DNA of 64,000 bases from JAFAMS01 sp049520515 (GTDB taxonomy: Bacteria > Vulcanimicrobiota > Vulcanimicrobiia > Vulcanimicrobiales > Vulcanimicrobiaceae), in NCBI GenBank assembly GCA_049520515.1, contig JBEKPS010000009.1, forward strand, positions 52,375-116,374, in the 5' to 3' direction. How positions within the stretch are numbered: the stretch's first letter is position 1; each line of letters starts with the position of its first letter. This document shows positions 43,316 through 51,460 of this stretch, piece after piece. The notes below the pieces were generated by a model. The model saw only the letters and a list, made by a program, of their open reading frames with translations, made no database searches and was not told the DNA's origin. The translations under genes and the position numbers were made by a program.

Positions 43316-45035
43316 TCTTGCTCATGATGGGCGGAAATGCGAACCCCGGGGGGCGCGACGACACGTTCGCGAGCGTTGCTTCGCGTGCGCGCGCGACATA
43401 CTGGCGCCCTGAAGCGGGATGCAACTCGAAAATCCGCCGCAGATCGGACGGGAGATCCTTGCCCATACGGGTCGAAAGCTGCGATTCGGCCGCCTCGCGC
43501 GACAGCCACTCCCCGGTGACGTTCGGCACGTGAACGAAATCCGAGATCTGCGAAAGCCGTATCTGCATTTCCTGATCGGTGAGGATGATGTCTTCACGAA
43601 ACATTCCGACGCGGTCGAGGGCATCGCGGCGAAACAACAGCGCGTGTCCCGCCACCGGCGAGGACGCGTAGACCTCGGTTCGATCCAGCGGACGACAAAA
43701 GACTGAGGCGTTGTAACCCACCGTCTGGAGCGTCCCGTCGATCTTCTTCTCGTATCGAATCAGAATGTTGGAGTGTGCCGCAAGCGCGCCCGAGCGCTCC
43801 ATCGCGCCGACCAATCGCATCAGATGATCGGGGAAAAGCTCGTCGTCGTCGGCAACGGTCGCGACGTACTTGCCGCGCGCCTGACGCAACCCGAAATTGA
43901 GGGCACCCGCGACGCCGACGTTGACGTCCCGATCGATGACACGCACGCGCGGATCGATTGTCTCCATATCCGCGATCGATTCGCCGCCGTCGTTGACGAC
44001 GACGATCTCAAAATTTTCGTACGTTTGGTCTTTCAGACGGGTGAGCGTGCGGGTCAGATCTTCGCGCCGATTGAGCGTTGGAACGACAATGCTCACGAGG
44101 GGCCCCCCTTCGAGTGGAACGGGGCGTGCTTCGGCGAGGGCTCGCGCAACGAGGTCGCGGGACGGTAACGGCTCGGATGGACGGCTCGAGCGGCGCGAGA
44201 GCGCTTCACTCACTGCCGCTGCGATAGATCGGTACGACCAAGGCTCGAAGAGCGCGATCTCGTCCGCCACTTCGTCCGAACCGCTCGTCGTAGCCGCGGC
44301 GACCGAGGCTCCTTTCTCGGCGAGTGCACGCGTCCAGCTCGGGTCGTCGATCGATGCGCTGACGACGCAGAGCGCTCCCGAGAGAAGCGTTGCGACCTCG
44401 GGTGAATCGAGCGCCACGTAGCGCGCGCGGGCCGACGGCCCTTGACCTCCCTGCGAAACGACGACCAGGTCTGCGTGAAAATGTTCGAGTGCGAACGTGT
44501 GGATCGCCGTGAGCTCCGCGACCGTGTCGGGGGCCCAAATGAGAATCGTCCGTCTGTCCCGCGCGGGCTTCCATTCACCGAGCTCGCGCTGCGGATACCA
44601 GCGCACGACGTTCGATCGCGAATAACCGATTGACGACCGCTGTAAGCCGGCTTCGAACCACGAACGCACGATCATGACGTCGGGAAGACGCGAAAAATCG
44701 GACAGCGCAAGCGTTTCGCTCGGATCGGGAGTGCTCAAATCGGCAAGCGTACGTTCTCCGATATTCAGTTGGCATTTCGCGATTGCATCGAACACGCCAC
44801 GCCGGCGATCGGGATCCGGCTCGCGAGCGACCTGCTGCGCCAGCTCGTATGCCATGGCAGCGCGGCGGTCGCGCGTCAAGATCATTGCAGCGAATTCGTC
44901 GCCGGCCCCGCGCGCAAACGCCACGTCAAAGTACGCTGCCGGAATGTGCTGCTGACGAACGACGAACACCGGTAGTGCTCCGAGTGCCGTCGCGATCGAA
45001 TCTGCCCCTTCGCCGTAGCCGCGGGCTGTCTTCAG
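43308..45035 (-). CDS. GT2 glycosyltransferase with N-terminal GT-B-like extension (copy A)
   Basis: A protein of about 575 residues with the same two-part build as its neighbour: N-terminal region with SRLPDVMIVRSWFE and EPWSYRSIAAAVSEA, then GT2 domain SIVVPTLNRREDL, VVVNDGGES and VADDDELFPDH. There is no ATG, GTG or TTG near the homologous start; CTG 45035-45033 overlaps the rseP stop (CTGA) and gives the same length as copy B, so a CTG start is inferred. First gene of the inserted glycan block. Confidence 0.85.
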   Translation of the reverse strand: MKTARGYGEGADSIATALGALPVFVVRQQHIPAAYFDVAFARGAGDEFAAMILTRDRRAAMAYELAQQVAREPDPDRRRGVFDAIAKCQLNIGERTLADLSTPDPSETLALSDFSRLPDVMIVRSWFEAGLQRSSIGYSRSNVVRWYPQRELGEWKPARDRRTILIWAPDTVAELTAIHTFALEHFHADLVVVSQGGQGPSARARYVALDSPEVATLLSGALCVVSASIDDPSWTRALAEKGASVAAATTSGSDEVADEIALFEPWSYRSIAAAVSEALSRRSSRPSEPLPSRDLVARALAEARPVPLEGGPLVSIVVPTLNRREDLTRTLTRLKDQTYENFEIVVVNDGGESIADMETIDPRVRVIDRDVNVGVAGALNFGLRQARGKYVATVADDDELFPDHLMRLVGAMERSGALAAHSNILIRYEKKIDGTLQTVGYNASVFCRPLDRTEVYASSPVAGHALLFRRDALDRVGMFREDIILTDQEMQIRLSQISDFVHVPNVTGEWLSREAAESQLSTRMGKDLPSDLRRIFELHPASGRQYVARAREATLANVSSRPPGFAFPPIMSKNV

Positions 45036-46171
45036 AGCGTTCCTCTGCCGGCGACCAGCCGCACGATGTCGTGATAGGTGACGAGCACCATCAGGATCAT
45101 GAGCGCTGCAAAGCCGGCGAAGTGTACGACGGCTTCTTTTTCCGGATCGACCGGCTTGCCACGTACGAGTTCCGCGATGATGAAGGCTCCACGACCGCCG
45201 TCGAGTGCGGGGATCGGAAGAAAATTGAAAATTCCGAGCGAGATCGACAGTTGCGCTGCCAGCATAAAGTACGGCCCCCACCCGAGATTCTGCACCTGAC
45301 CGCTAATTGCAGCAATGCCGACTGGGCCTGCAAGACCGCCGATTGCATGTGCGGGTGCGGTCACGAGCGACGCGAGTACGCCGAGCTGCATCACGAGGAA
45401 AAACCAAAATGAATTGCCGGAGTCACTGATCGCTTCAATCAATCCGGCGCGCTGGGCTTGTTGCCGTGGCGCAAAACCGAGCAGACCGACGCGCTTGCCG
45501 CCGAGCGTGCGCTCGACCGGCGTACCGGTGAGCGTCAACATTTGATTGCCGCGATGCACGACGAGCGTGAGCCGCTTGCCGGCCGATCCGTGAATCGTCT
45601 CGACGAGCTGTGCTCCGTCTTTAATGTGCGTTCCGTCGACACTCACGATCGTGTCTCCAGGGTGCAGCCCCATTTTCACTGCCGGCATATCGGGTTGCAA
45701 GGCGTCGACGGTCGTCGTCGCGGTCACACTGCCGAAACCGATCGCAGCGGCGAATAACAAAACGAACGCAACGATGAAATTCGCGATCGGACCGGCTGCA
45801 ATGATTGCGAGGCGGCGCACCGGCGCCTTGGCTTGAAAATTATCGTCGGCAATTTCGCCGTCGGCTAAGAAGCGGCGTTGCTGTGCCGCCTCGTTCGTTT
45901 TGCCGTCCTCACCCTGCATCGCGCAGTAGCCGCCGATCGGAAAAAGATTCAGTCGGTAATTCGTGCCGCTGCGCGGTGACGTCCACTTGAGCAACGTCGG
46001 CCCCATCCCGAGCGCAAAATCGTTGACGCGCACGTGGTTCCAGCGAGCGACGATGAAATGCCCGAACTCGTGCAGCACGACGAGCACCGAGAGCATGACG
46101 AAGAACACGACGATCTTCCCGATGGCCGCGAGGCTCGGCAACGCAAGGGACAAGGCGAGGTGCTGCTCCAT
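45032..46171 (-). CDS. rseP: RIP metalloprotease (site-2 protease family)
   Basis: A 379-residue M50 intramembrane zinc protease. The active-site motif HEFGH is at residues 34-38 in the first membrane helix. A PDZ domain spans about 170-235, and the second metal-ligand motif LPIPALDGGR lies near residue 325. It cleaves membrane-anchored regulators such as anti-sigma factors or remnant signal peptides. TAATG junction with dxr; the stop overlaps a CTG start of a glycosyltransferase. Confidence 0.95.
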   Translation of the reverse strand: MEQHLALSLALPSLAAIGKIVVFFVMLSVLVVLHEFGHFIVARWNHVRVNDFALGMGPTLLKWTSPRSGTNYRLNLFPIGGYCAMQGEDGKTNEAAQQRRFLADGEIADDNFQAKAPVRRLAIIAAGPIANFIVAFVLLFAAAIGFGSVTATTTVDALQPDMPAVKMGLHPGDTIVSVDGTHIKDGAQLVETIHGSAGKRLTLVVHRGNQMLTLTGTPVERTLGGKRVGLLGFAPRQQAQRAGLIEAISDSGNSFWFFLVMQLGVLASLVTAPAHAIGGLAGPVGIAAISGQVQNLGWGPYFMLAAQLSISLGIFNFLPIPALDGGRGAFIIAELVRGKPVDPEKEAVVHFAGFAALMILMVLVTYHDIVRLVAGRGTL

Positions 46172-47331
46172 TAGCGCGCGACTGCTCCTAACTCACGAAC
46201 GAGTCCTTCGGCCAGCTTGCGCGCACGCGCGTCGGCCGCGCGCACCGAGTCAAGCGAAAGTTCTTCGTATACAGCGGAAACATCTTCCAGTACCGATTCG
46301 ATGAGCTCGGGGATGCGCCGGAAGCCGATGCGTCCGTCGACGAACGCTTGAACTGCTATCTCGTTTGCTGCGGAAAGCACTGCAGGCGCGGTCCCGCCGC
46401 GTTCGAGCGCCCGGTAGGCAAGGCGCAAACACGGAAAGCGATCTTGATCCGGCCGTTCGAACCGCAACGCAGTTGCATCTTCACCTTCGCGCGCACCAAG
46501 CGCGGTGAGCGCGTCGACGTTCCGTGCGTCCGGCCACAACGACGTATCTTCGAGCCGATCCGGATAGGCGAGCGCGTAGCCAATCGGCACGCGCATGTCG
46601 GGCGGGCACAGCTGGGCTTTCACCGAGCCGTCGGTAAAGATTGCGAGTCCGTGCGCGACGCTAGTGCGATGGACGAGCACGTCGATACGATCCCAAGGTA
46701 TCTCGAAAAGCCGGCTGGCCTCGATAACTTCCAAGCCTTTGTTCATCAGTGTCGCGGAATCGATCGTGTTCTTCGTTCCCATGCGCCAGGTCGGATGTGC
46801 GAGCGCGTCCTCGACCGTCGCGCCTTCCATCTCTTGCGCAGTTTTGTCCCAAAACGGTCCGCCCGATGCGGTGAGGACAAGACGCGCGATGCGCTCCTTC
46901 GGTTCGCCGACCAGGCATTGGAACAACGCGCTATGTTCCGAATCGACCGGCAAGATGTGCGAACCGCTTTGTGCAGCTTCGCGCAGGAGCAGCTCGCCTG
47001 CCGCGACCACCAGCTCCTTGTTTGCAACTGCGATATCGATGCCTCGCGCAACCGCAGCGAACACGGCCTCGAATGCGACCGCGCCGTCCGTAGCAGCCAA
47101 GACGAGATCCGCGCCGCTCTCGGTCGCAACGCGCATCAAGCCGTGCGCGCCGCCCTCATCTCTGAGCGAGATAACGCCGACCTCGAATTGCTCGGCCTGT
47201 TCGCGCAACAGCTCGGCGTTGCGCCCCGCCGCCAATCCGACGACCGTAAACCGATCGCGATGACGGCTGATCACGTCGAGTGCTTGTCGGCCGATCGAAC
47301 CGGTGGAACCGAGGATCGCGATGCGCTTCAT
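46171..47331 (-). CDS. dxr: 1-deoxy-D-xylulose 5-phosphate reductoisomerase
   Basis: A 386-residue Dxr, the committed step of the MEP pathway to isoprenoids. N-terminal NADPH motif ILGSTGSIG, the metal site PVDSEHSALFQCL, and TASGGPFWDK, TWRMGTKNTIDSATLMNKGLE are all present (catalytic loop intact). ATG 47331 overlaps the cdsA stop (ATGA). Confidence 0.97.
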   Translation of the reverse strand: MKRIAILGSTGSIGRQALDVISRHRDRFTVVGLAAGRNAELLREQAEQFEVGVISLRDEGGAHGLMRVATESGADLVLAATDGAVAFEAVFAAVARGIDIAVANKELVVAAGELLLREAAQSGSHILPVDSEHSALFQCLVGEPKERIARLVLTASGGPFWDKTAQEMEGATVEDALAHPTWRMGTKNTIDSATLMNKGLEVIEASRLFEIPWDRIDVLVHRTSVAHGLAIFTDGSVKAQLCPPDMRVPIGYALAYPDRLEDTSLWPDARNVDALTALGAREGEDATALRFERPDQDRFPCLRLAYRALERGGTAPAVLSAANEIAVQAFVDGRIGFRRIPELIESVLEDVSAVYEELSLDSVRAADARARKLAEGLVRELGAVAR

Positions 47332-48140
47332 GGTGGCGGTAAAGCTCCGTGCGCCACGTACCGGAGAATCCAAAGCGCGAAATAAAATGCCGCGCCGCCA
47401 AACAGATAGCTATCGAAACGGTCCAGCACGCCCCCGTGCGAACCAATCGCGCTGCCCGCATTCTTGACGTGCGCGTCGCGTTTGAGCGCCGACTCGACGA
47501 GATCGCCGGCTTGTGCTGCGATCGACGTAAGCGCGCCGATCAACGCACCTTCCCACCAGGCGACGCCGACCTGCGGCAACATTCCGAACGCGATGCCGGT
47601 ACCGATACCGGCAAGTAATCCGCCAATCGAACCTTCAACCGTCTTGCGCGGCGAGATCCGTGTGAGCGGATGCCGTCCGATCGCAACACCGACGAGCATC
47701 GCGAACACATCGGTGAGCGCGATGATGAAGATCACATAGAGGCTGAGCCACACGCCGACGTCCGGAATGCCCCGAATCGCAATGAAGTACGAGACGAGCT
47801 TTCCGATATAGAGCACGGCCAAGAGCGTGAAGGCGCTCCGTGCTAAGTAGTGACCCTTGTGCGCAAACGTTGAGAACACGAACGTCGCAATGATCGTCGC
47901 GGCCAAAAGCAGGCTCTCGAACCGGTGGACCACGCCGAACGCGGTGAGCGCGATGTACGCGAGCACGGCCGGCGCGGCGACTGCGAGTTCGACCGGCGTC
48001 CCTTTGCGAAGCGCGAGCTTGTCGAATTCCCACAAGCAGCCAATTGCAATGACGGCCACGAGCGCGTCGAAGAGCGGTAAGTAGAGCGCGCAGCCGATGC
48101 CGAGGATTGCGAGCCCGACGCCGATTGCGACGCGGCGCAC
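47328..48140 (-). CDS. cdsA: Phosphatidate cytidylyltransferase
   Basis: A 270-residue polytopic membrane enzyme making CDP-diacylglycerol for phospholipids. The C-terminal signature is present as ESALKRDAHVKNAG...SHGGVLDRFDS, but the usual K-D reads K-N and the usual P-G-H-G-G reads G-S-H-G-G. Eight or so hydrophobic segments agree with CdsA. GTG 48140 is the only start before an upstream stop in frame. Position between frr and dxr confirms identity; the substitutions make activity worth checking. Confidence 0.9.
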   Translation of the reverse strand: MRRVAIGVGLAILGIGCALYLPLFDALVAVIAIGCLWEFDKLALRKGTPVELAVAAPAVLAYIALTAFGVVHRFESLLLAATIIATFVFSTFAHKGHYLARSAFTLLAVLYIGKLVSYFIAIRGIPDVGVWLSLYVIFIIALTDVFAMLVGVAIGRHPLTRISPRKTVEGSIGGLLAGIGTGIAFGMLPQVGVAWWEGALIGALTSIAAQAGDLVESALKRDAHVKNAGSAIGSHGGVLDRFDSYLFGGAAFYFALWILRYVAHGALPPP

Positions 48141-48219
48141 TCCGATCGAACCGCCGCCGCCTCGCGATTTGGAACGGGCTAGTGCGCCCGGAGGCGCCGC
48201 GACGCTCCTGCGAATCGGC

Positions 48220-48411
48220 TCAGATCCTCTCGTATCCTTCGTAGCTGCACAACAACTCGGTCACGTCGGCGCGTTCTTTCACGCGCAAGACACGCAGCTT
48301 GCCGAGGCCGATCGCAGGATACGGCGGCAGCAACATGCGGAGCGCAACGTTGCGGTCGGAGAGTTGCGCGCGCGCTTCGACTTCCGGAACGAGAACGAGA
48401 TCGGAGCTCAT
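48220..48411 (-). CDS. Conserved-looking 63-residue protein of unknown function
   Basis: A 63-codon ORF starting with ATG 48411 that overlaps the frr stop (ATGA), the typical coupling seen at real junctions in this operon. The peptide has LPPYPAIGLGKLRVLRVKE and ends ELLCSYEGYERI; it has no signal or membrane segment and is beta-rich in character. It occupies the place where uppS (undecaprenyl diphosphate synthase) lies in many genomes. No family recognised. Seventy-nine bases without a gene follow before cdsA. Confidence 0.6.
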   Translation of the reverse strand: MSSDLVLVPEVEARAQLSDRNVALRMLLPPYPAIGLGKLRVLRVKERADVTELLCSYEGYERI

Positions 48412-48965
48412 ACCTCCATGATCTCTTTTTCTTTTGCGGCGACCAGCGCGTCGATATCTTTGACGTATTTGTCGGTCGTCTTCTGCAGCTGATCGCTGGC
48501 GCGCTTGTTCTCGTCTTCGGTGATCTTGTGATCTTTGACCAGCGCCTTGACCGCATCGACACTCTTGTGACGAATAGTGCGAATCGCGACCTTGCCTTCT
48601 TCGCCGCGCTTGTGCACGACTTTGACGAGATCTTTGCGGCGTTCTTCGTTCAAGGGCGGAAAGCTGAGGCGCACGTTTGTGCCGTCGACGTTGGGATTGA
48701 GTCCCAAATCGCTCGTTTCGATCGCTCTCTTGATTCCCCCGACCGTCGACTTATCGTAAGCGCTGACCACGAGCGAACGCCCGTCGGGCGAGCTGACGCT
48801 TGCGACTTGCTTGAGCGGAACGGTCGCACCGTACGCTTCGACTTCGAGACGATCGAGCAGCGCCGGTGACGCCCGGCCAGTGCGAATCGCAGCGAAATCG
48901 TGACGCGTCGACTCAACGGCTTTGCTCATTTTCGACTCGGTGTCTTTGAAGACGTCATTGAGCAT
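48408..48965 (-). CDS. frr: Ribosome recycling factor
   Basis: A 185-residue RRF, the normal length. RTGRASPALLDRLEVEAYG, SFPPLNEERRKDLVK and DEDENKR-like TEDENKRASDQLQK are diagnostic. ATG 48965 gives the standard start LNDVFKD; it overlaps the pyrH end by 11 bp. With EF-G it splits post-termination ribosomes. Confidence 0.97.
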   Translation of the reverse strand: MLNDVFKDTESKMSKAVESTRHDFAAIRTGRASPALLDRLEVEAYGATVPLKQVASVSSPDGRSLVVSAYDKSTVGGIKRAIETSDLGLNPNVDGTNVRLSFPPLNEERRKDLVKVVHKRGEEGKVAIRTIRHKSVDAVKALVKDHKITEDENKRASDQLQKTTDKYVKDIDALVAAKEKEIMEV

Positions 48966-49698
48966 GTGCGAACTCCTGACTCGGCGTGCCGCGGCCGACG
49001 AACGTTCCCACCGGTTCGCCAAAGACAACGCGGCGAATATTTCCAGGCACATTCATATCGAAGACGACGATCGGGAGCCCGTTGTCCATGCAGAGCGTCA
49101 GCGCGGTGTTATCCATCACCTCGAGTCCCAGCTGCAAGACTTGAAGGTAGTCGACATGCGTGAAGCGCGTGGCGTTCGGATCTTTTTTCGGATCGGCGGT
49201 GTAGACGCCGTCGACCTTGGTGGCCTTGAGGATTGCTTGCGCTCCGACTTCGACTGCGCGCAGCGCGGCAGTGGTGTCGGTTGTGAAATACGGATTGCCG
49301 GTACCGGCAGCAAAGATGACGACGCGCCCCTTTTCCAAGTGGCGGATCGCGCGACGGCGGATGTACGGCTCGGCGATCTCGTGCATCGCGATCGCCGTCT
49401 GCACGCGCGAGGGAACGTTGATCCGCTCCAGGGCGTCTTGAAGTGCAAGCGCGTTGATAACGGTCGCTAGCATCCCCATATAGTCGGCCGTCGCGCGTTC
49501 CATCCCGGCGGCCTCATGGGCCTTGCCGCGCCAGATGTTCCCGCCGCCGACGACGACGGCGATGGAGATGCCTTCCTTTACTACGCCCTCAATCTGACGC
49601 GCCATCCCGGCGGTCGTCTCGACATCGACGCTGTGGTCGGCGCCGGCAAACGCTTCGCCCGAGAGCTTGAGCAGGACGCGTCGGAAGACTGGTTCCAC
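48955..49698 (-). CDS. pyrH: Uridylate kinase
   Basis: A 247-residue amino-acid-kinase-fold UMP kinase. It shows LLKLSGEAFAG, VVGGGNIWRG, AAGTGNPYFTTDTTAALRA and the VDGVYTADPKK segment. Start is GTG 49698, 16 bp after tsf. Normal partner in the rpsB-tsf-pyrH-frr operon, making UDP for RNA and sugar nucleotides. Confidence 0.97.
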   Translation of the reverse strand: MEPVFRRVLLKLSGEAFAGADHSVDVETTAGMARQIEGVVKEGISIAVVVGGGNIWRGKAHEAAGMERATADYMGMLATVINALALQDALERINVPSRVQTAIAMHEIAEPYIRRRAIRHLEKGRVVIFAAGTGNPYFTTDTTAALRAVEVGAQAILKATKVDGVYTADPKKDPNATRFTHVDYLQVLQLGLEVMDNTALTLCMDNGLPIVVFDMNVPGNIRRVVFGEPVGTFVGRGTPSQEFAHAQ

Positions 49699-49714
49699 GG
49701 CGCCTACCCCGCGC

Positions 49715-50323
49715 TTAGTCTTCGCCGAGGGCGAAACGCGCGAAGCGCCTGACGCGAACTTTCTCGCCCAAGACGCCCGAGACGCCGGCGACGAGTTCCC
49801 CGATCGTCACTTCGTCGTTCTTCACGAACTGCTGCTCGAGCAGACAGTGTTCCTCGAACCACTTGCCAAGCTTCCCCTCGACGATCTTTTCCGCGACCGG
49901 CGCAGGCTTCCCGGCAGGGACGGCTTTTTCGAACTCGGCGCGCTGCTGCGCGACGATGTCGCCTGGGACGCTCTCACGATCCAGGTAGACCGGCTTCATG
50001 GCTGCGATGTGCATCGCGACGTCGCGGCTGAGCTCGATGAACCGCTCGTTGCGCGCAACAAAGTCGGTCTCGCAGTTGACCTCGACAAGCACGCCGATCT
50101 TACCGCCGGCATGAATGTAGCTGGCAACGCGTCCTTCATTGGCAACGCGCTCCGCCTTTTTCTCGGCGCGCGCGAGACCTTGCTCGGTGAGCGCGCGCTT
50201 CGCGGCTTCGTAATCGCCGCCGGCCTTCACGAGCGCGTTGCGGCAATCAATCATCCCGCCGCCGGTCTCTTCGCGGAGCCGTTTGATGTCGTCGGTGCTG
50301 GGTTTCTTATCTGTCGTTTGCAT
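49715..50323 (-). CDS. tsf: Elongation factor Ts
   Basis: A 202-residue EF-Ts of the short type. N-terminal UBA-like domain IKRLREETGGGMIDCRNAL is followed by the exchange motif ETDFVARNERF and a short C-terminal dimerisation region. Catalyses GDP/GTP exchange on EF-Tu. ATG 50323 follows the rpsB stop by one base. Confidence 0.97.
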   Translation of the reverse strand: MQTTDKKPSTDDIKRLREETGGGMIDCRNALVKAGGDYEAAKRALTEQGLARAEKKAERVANEGRVASYIHAGGKIGVLVEVNCETDFVARNERFIELSRDVAMHIAAMKPVYLDRESVPGDIVAQQRAEFEKAVPAGKPAPVAEKIVEGKLGKWFEEHCLLEQQFVKNDEVTIGELVAGVSGVLGEKVRVRRFARFALGED

Positions 50324-50324
50324 G

Positions 50325-51116
50325 TTAGGGAGCGGCCTCTTCCGTTTCGAAAGAGGTCGAGTCGTACGAGCTTTCTGCTTCGGTGTGGCCCGCGATGATC
50401 GCATCGGCGATCTTCGAGACCATCAGCTTAACGGCGCGAATTGCGTCGTCGTTGCCGGGGATAAGATAGTCAACCTCATCGGGGTCGCAATTGGTGTCGA
50501 CCACCGCGATGATTGGAATTTTCAGCTTGCGGGCTTCGAGAACGGCGATGCGCTCTTTCTTGGGATCGACGACGAACAACGCGTCGGGGAGACGGTGCAT
50601 GTCTTTGATTCCGCCCAAGAAGCGCTCCAGCTTATCGAGCTCGTCGGTCAGCTTCGCGACTTCTTTCTTGGGAAGCAGATCGAAGGTGCCTTGCTGACGC
50701 ATCCCCTCGAGCTCGCGCAGCCGCGCGATGCGCTTCTGGATCGTGGCGAAGTTGGTAAGTGTGCCGCCCAGCCAGCGCTGGTTGACGAAGAACGTTCCGC
50801 AACGTTCGGATTCTTCTTTAACGGCGTCTTGCGCTTGCTTCTTGGTGCCGACGAACAGGATGACTTTGTTCGCTGCGGCCATATTTTTGACGACCTCGTA
50901 GACTTCGCGCACGCGCGCGATCGTCTTCGAAAGATCGATGATGTAGATGCCGTTCCGCTCTTGAAAGATGTACGGCTTCATCTTCGGGTTCCAGCGCCGC
51001 GTCTGGTGTCCGAAGTGCACGCCAGCTTCGAGCAGCTCGCGCATGGTGATGACCTGGTTGCCGGCGGCCGCTTCGCTCGCGGGAAGCGCCTGCTCGGTAG
51101 CCTCGAGGGTTTCCAT
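50325..51116 (-). CDS. rpsB: 30S ribosomal protein S2
   Basis: A 263-residue S2 with the signature MRELLEAGVHFGHQTRRWNPKM, VNQRWLGGTLTN and PDALFVVDP. ATG 51116 is chosen because it precedes the conserved region by about 30 residues and has an AAAGG upstream; longer frames read through the hairpin-rich leader. First gene of the operon that runs to ispG. Confidence 0.97.
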   Translation of the reverse strand: METLEATEQALPASEAAAGNQVITMRELLEAGVHFGHQTRRWNPKMKPYIFQERNGIYIIDLSKTIARVREVYEVVKNMAAANKVILFVGTKKQAQDAVKEESERCGTFFVNQRWLGGTLTNFATIQKRIARLRELEGMRQQGTFDLLPKKEVAKLTDELDKLERFLGGIKDMHRLPDALFVVDPKKERIAVLEARKLKIPIIAVVDTNCDPDEVDYLIPGNDDAIRAVKLMVSKIADAIIAGHTEAESSYDSTSFETEEAAP

Positions 51117-51233
51117 TGATGGGGCCTTTCTGGTCCATGGCGGGGGAGGACATCCTGTCGGCCCGACCCGGGGGACCATAGCGCCCGGCCTCATGCCGGG
51201 CGAGATGGGACGTGTCCCGCACGCGCGGGCAAC
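51117..51233 (-). promoter_or_regulatory. rpsB leader with two hairpins
   Basis: Likely 5' untranslated leader of the rpsB operon, about 115 nt. It holds a perfect hairpin with arms CGCCCGGC/GCCGGGCG (51182-51202, five-base loop) and a smaller one CCCGC/GCGGG nearer the promoter. S2 operons are often autoregulated through leader RNA structure, so this may be an S2-binding element; that is inference. Most of this region is repeated downstream at 51979-52066. Confidence 0.55.
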
Positions 51234-51260
51234 CGTTGGATTATATCATGCCGCGTCGAG
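51154..51260. repeat. Direct repeat, copy 1 (rpsB leader/promoter)
   Basis: 107-nt segment that recurs in the same orientation at 51979-52066. It begins CCTGTCGG and ends CCGCGTCGAG, and includes the rpsB -10 box and both leader hairpins. The functional copy is this one, because it drives rpsB. Confidence 0.8.
51240..51248 (-). promoter_or_regulatory. Extended -10 promoter of the rpsB operon
   Basis: On the minus strand the sequence reads TGATATAAT, a perfect TATAAT preceded by the extended TGn element. It sits about 124 bp before the rpsB start and no good -35 hexamer is seen at 17 bp, as expected for extended -10 promoters. Predicted transcription start is near 51233. Confidence 0.7.
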
Positions 51261-51460
51261 TGCTGGGAGCGCTAGCCCGATGCGCCCCCGCCCAAGTCAG
51301 CTCACCAAAACCTCATGTTGCACAGCGCAAGCAGCGTCTCGCTGCGCGTCGGCCCGTCAGGAGTTACTGAGTGCACACGTTTTCCTGGTGGCCTAGCGTG
51401 AGTGCTCCCTGTCGCAGCGTTTCGCAACGCTGCAGCAGCTAACTTAAGGAGATTAAGTTG
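51261..51460. other. Structured non-coding stretch upstream of the orphan gene
   Basis: Two hundred bases with no gene. Two perfect hairpins stand out: GCAGCG/CGCTGC (51331-51345, loop TCT) and GCAGCGTT/AACGCTGC (51414-51433, loop TCGC), the second ending about 11 bases before an AAGGAG ribosome-binding site. They share the GCAGCG core, so may be alternative pairings of a regulatory leader. No known riboswitch class recognised and no clear promoter. Confidence 0.45.

Noticed and set aside
50238..51119. Plus-strand open frame antisense to rpsB and tsf
   Set aside because: Antisense to conserved ribosomal genes, no ribosome-binding site or family features.
51280..51396. 38-codon ORF between the rpsB promoter and the orphan gene
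   Set aside because: No ribosome-binding site and it runs through the hairpin at 51331-51345; likely chance.
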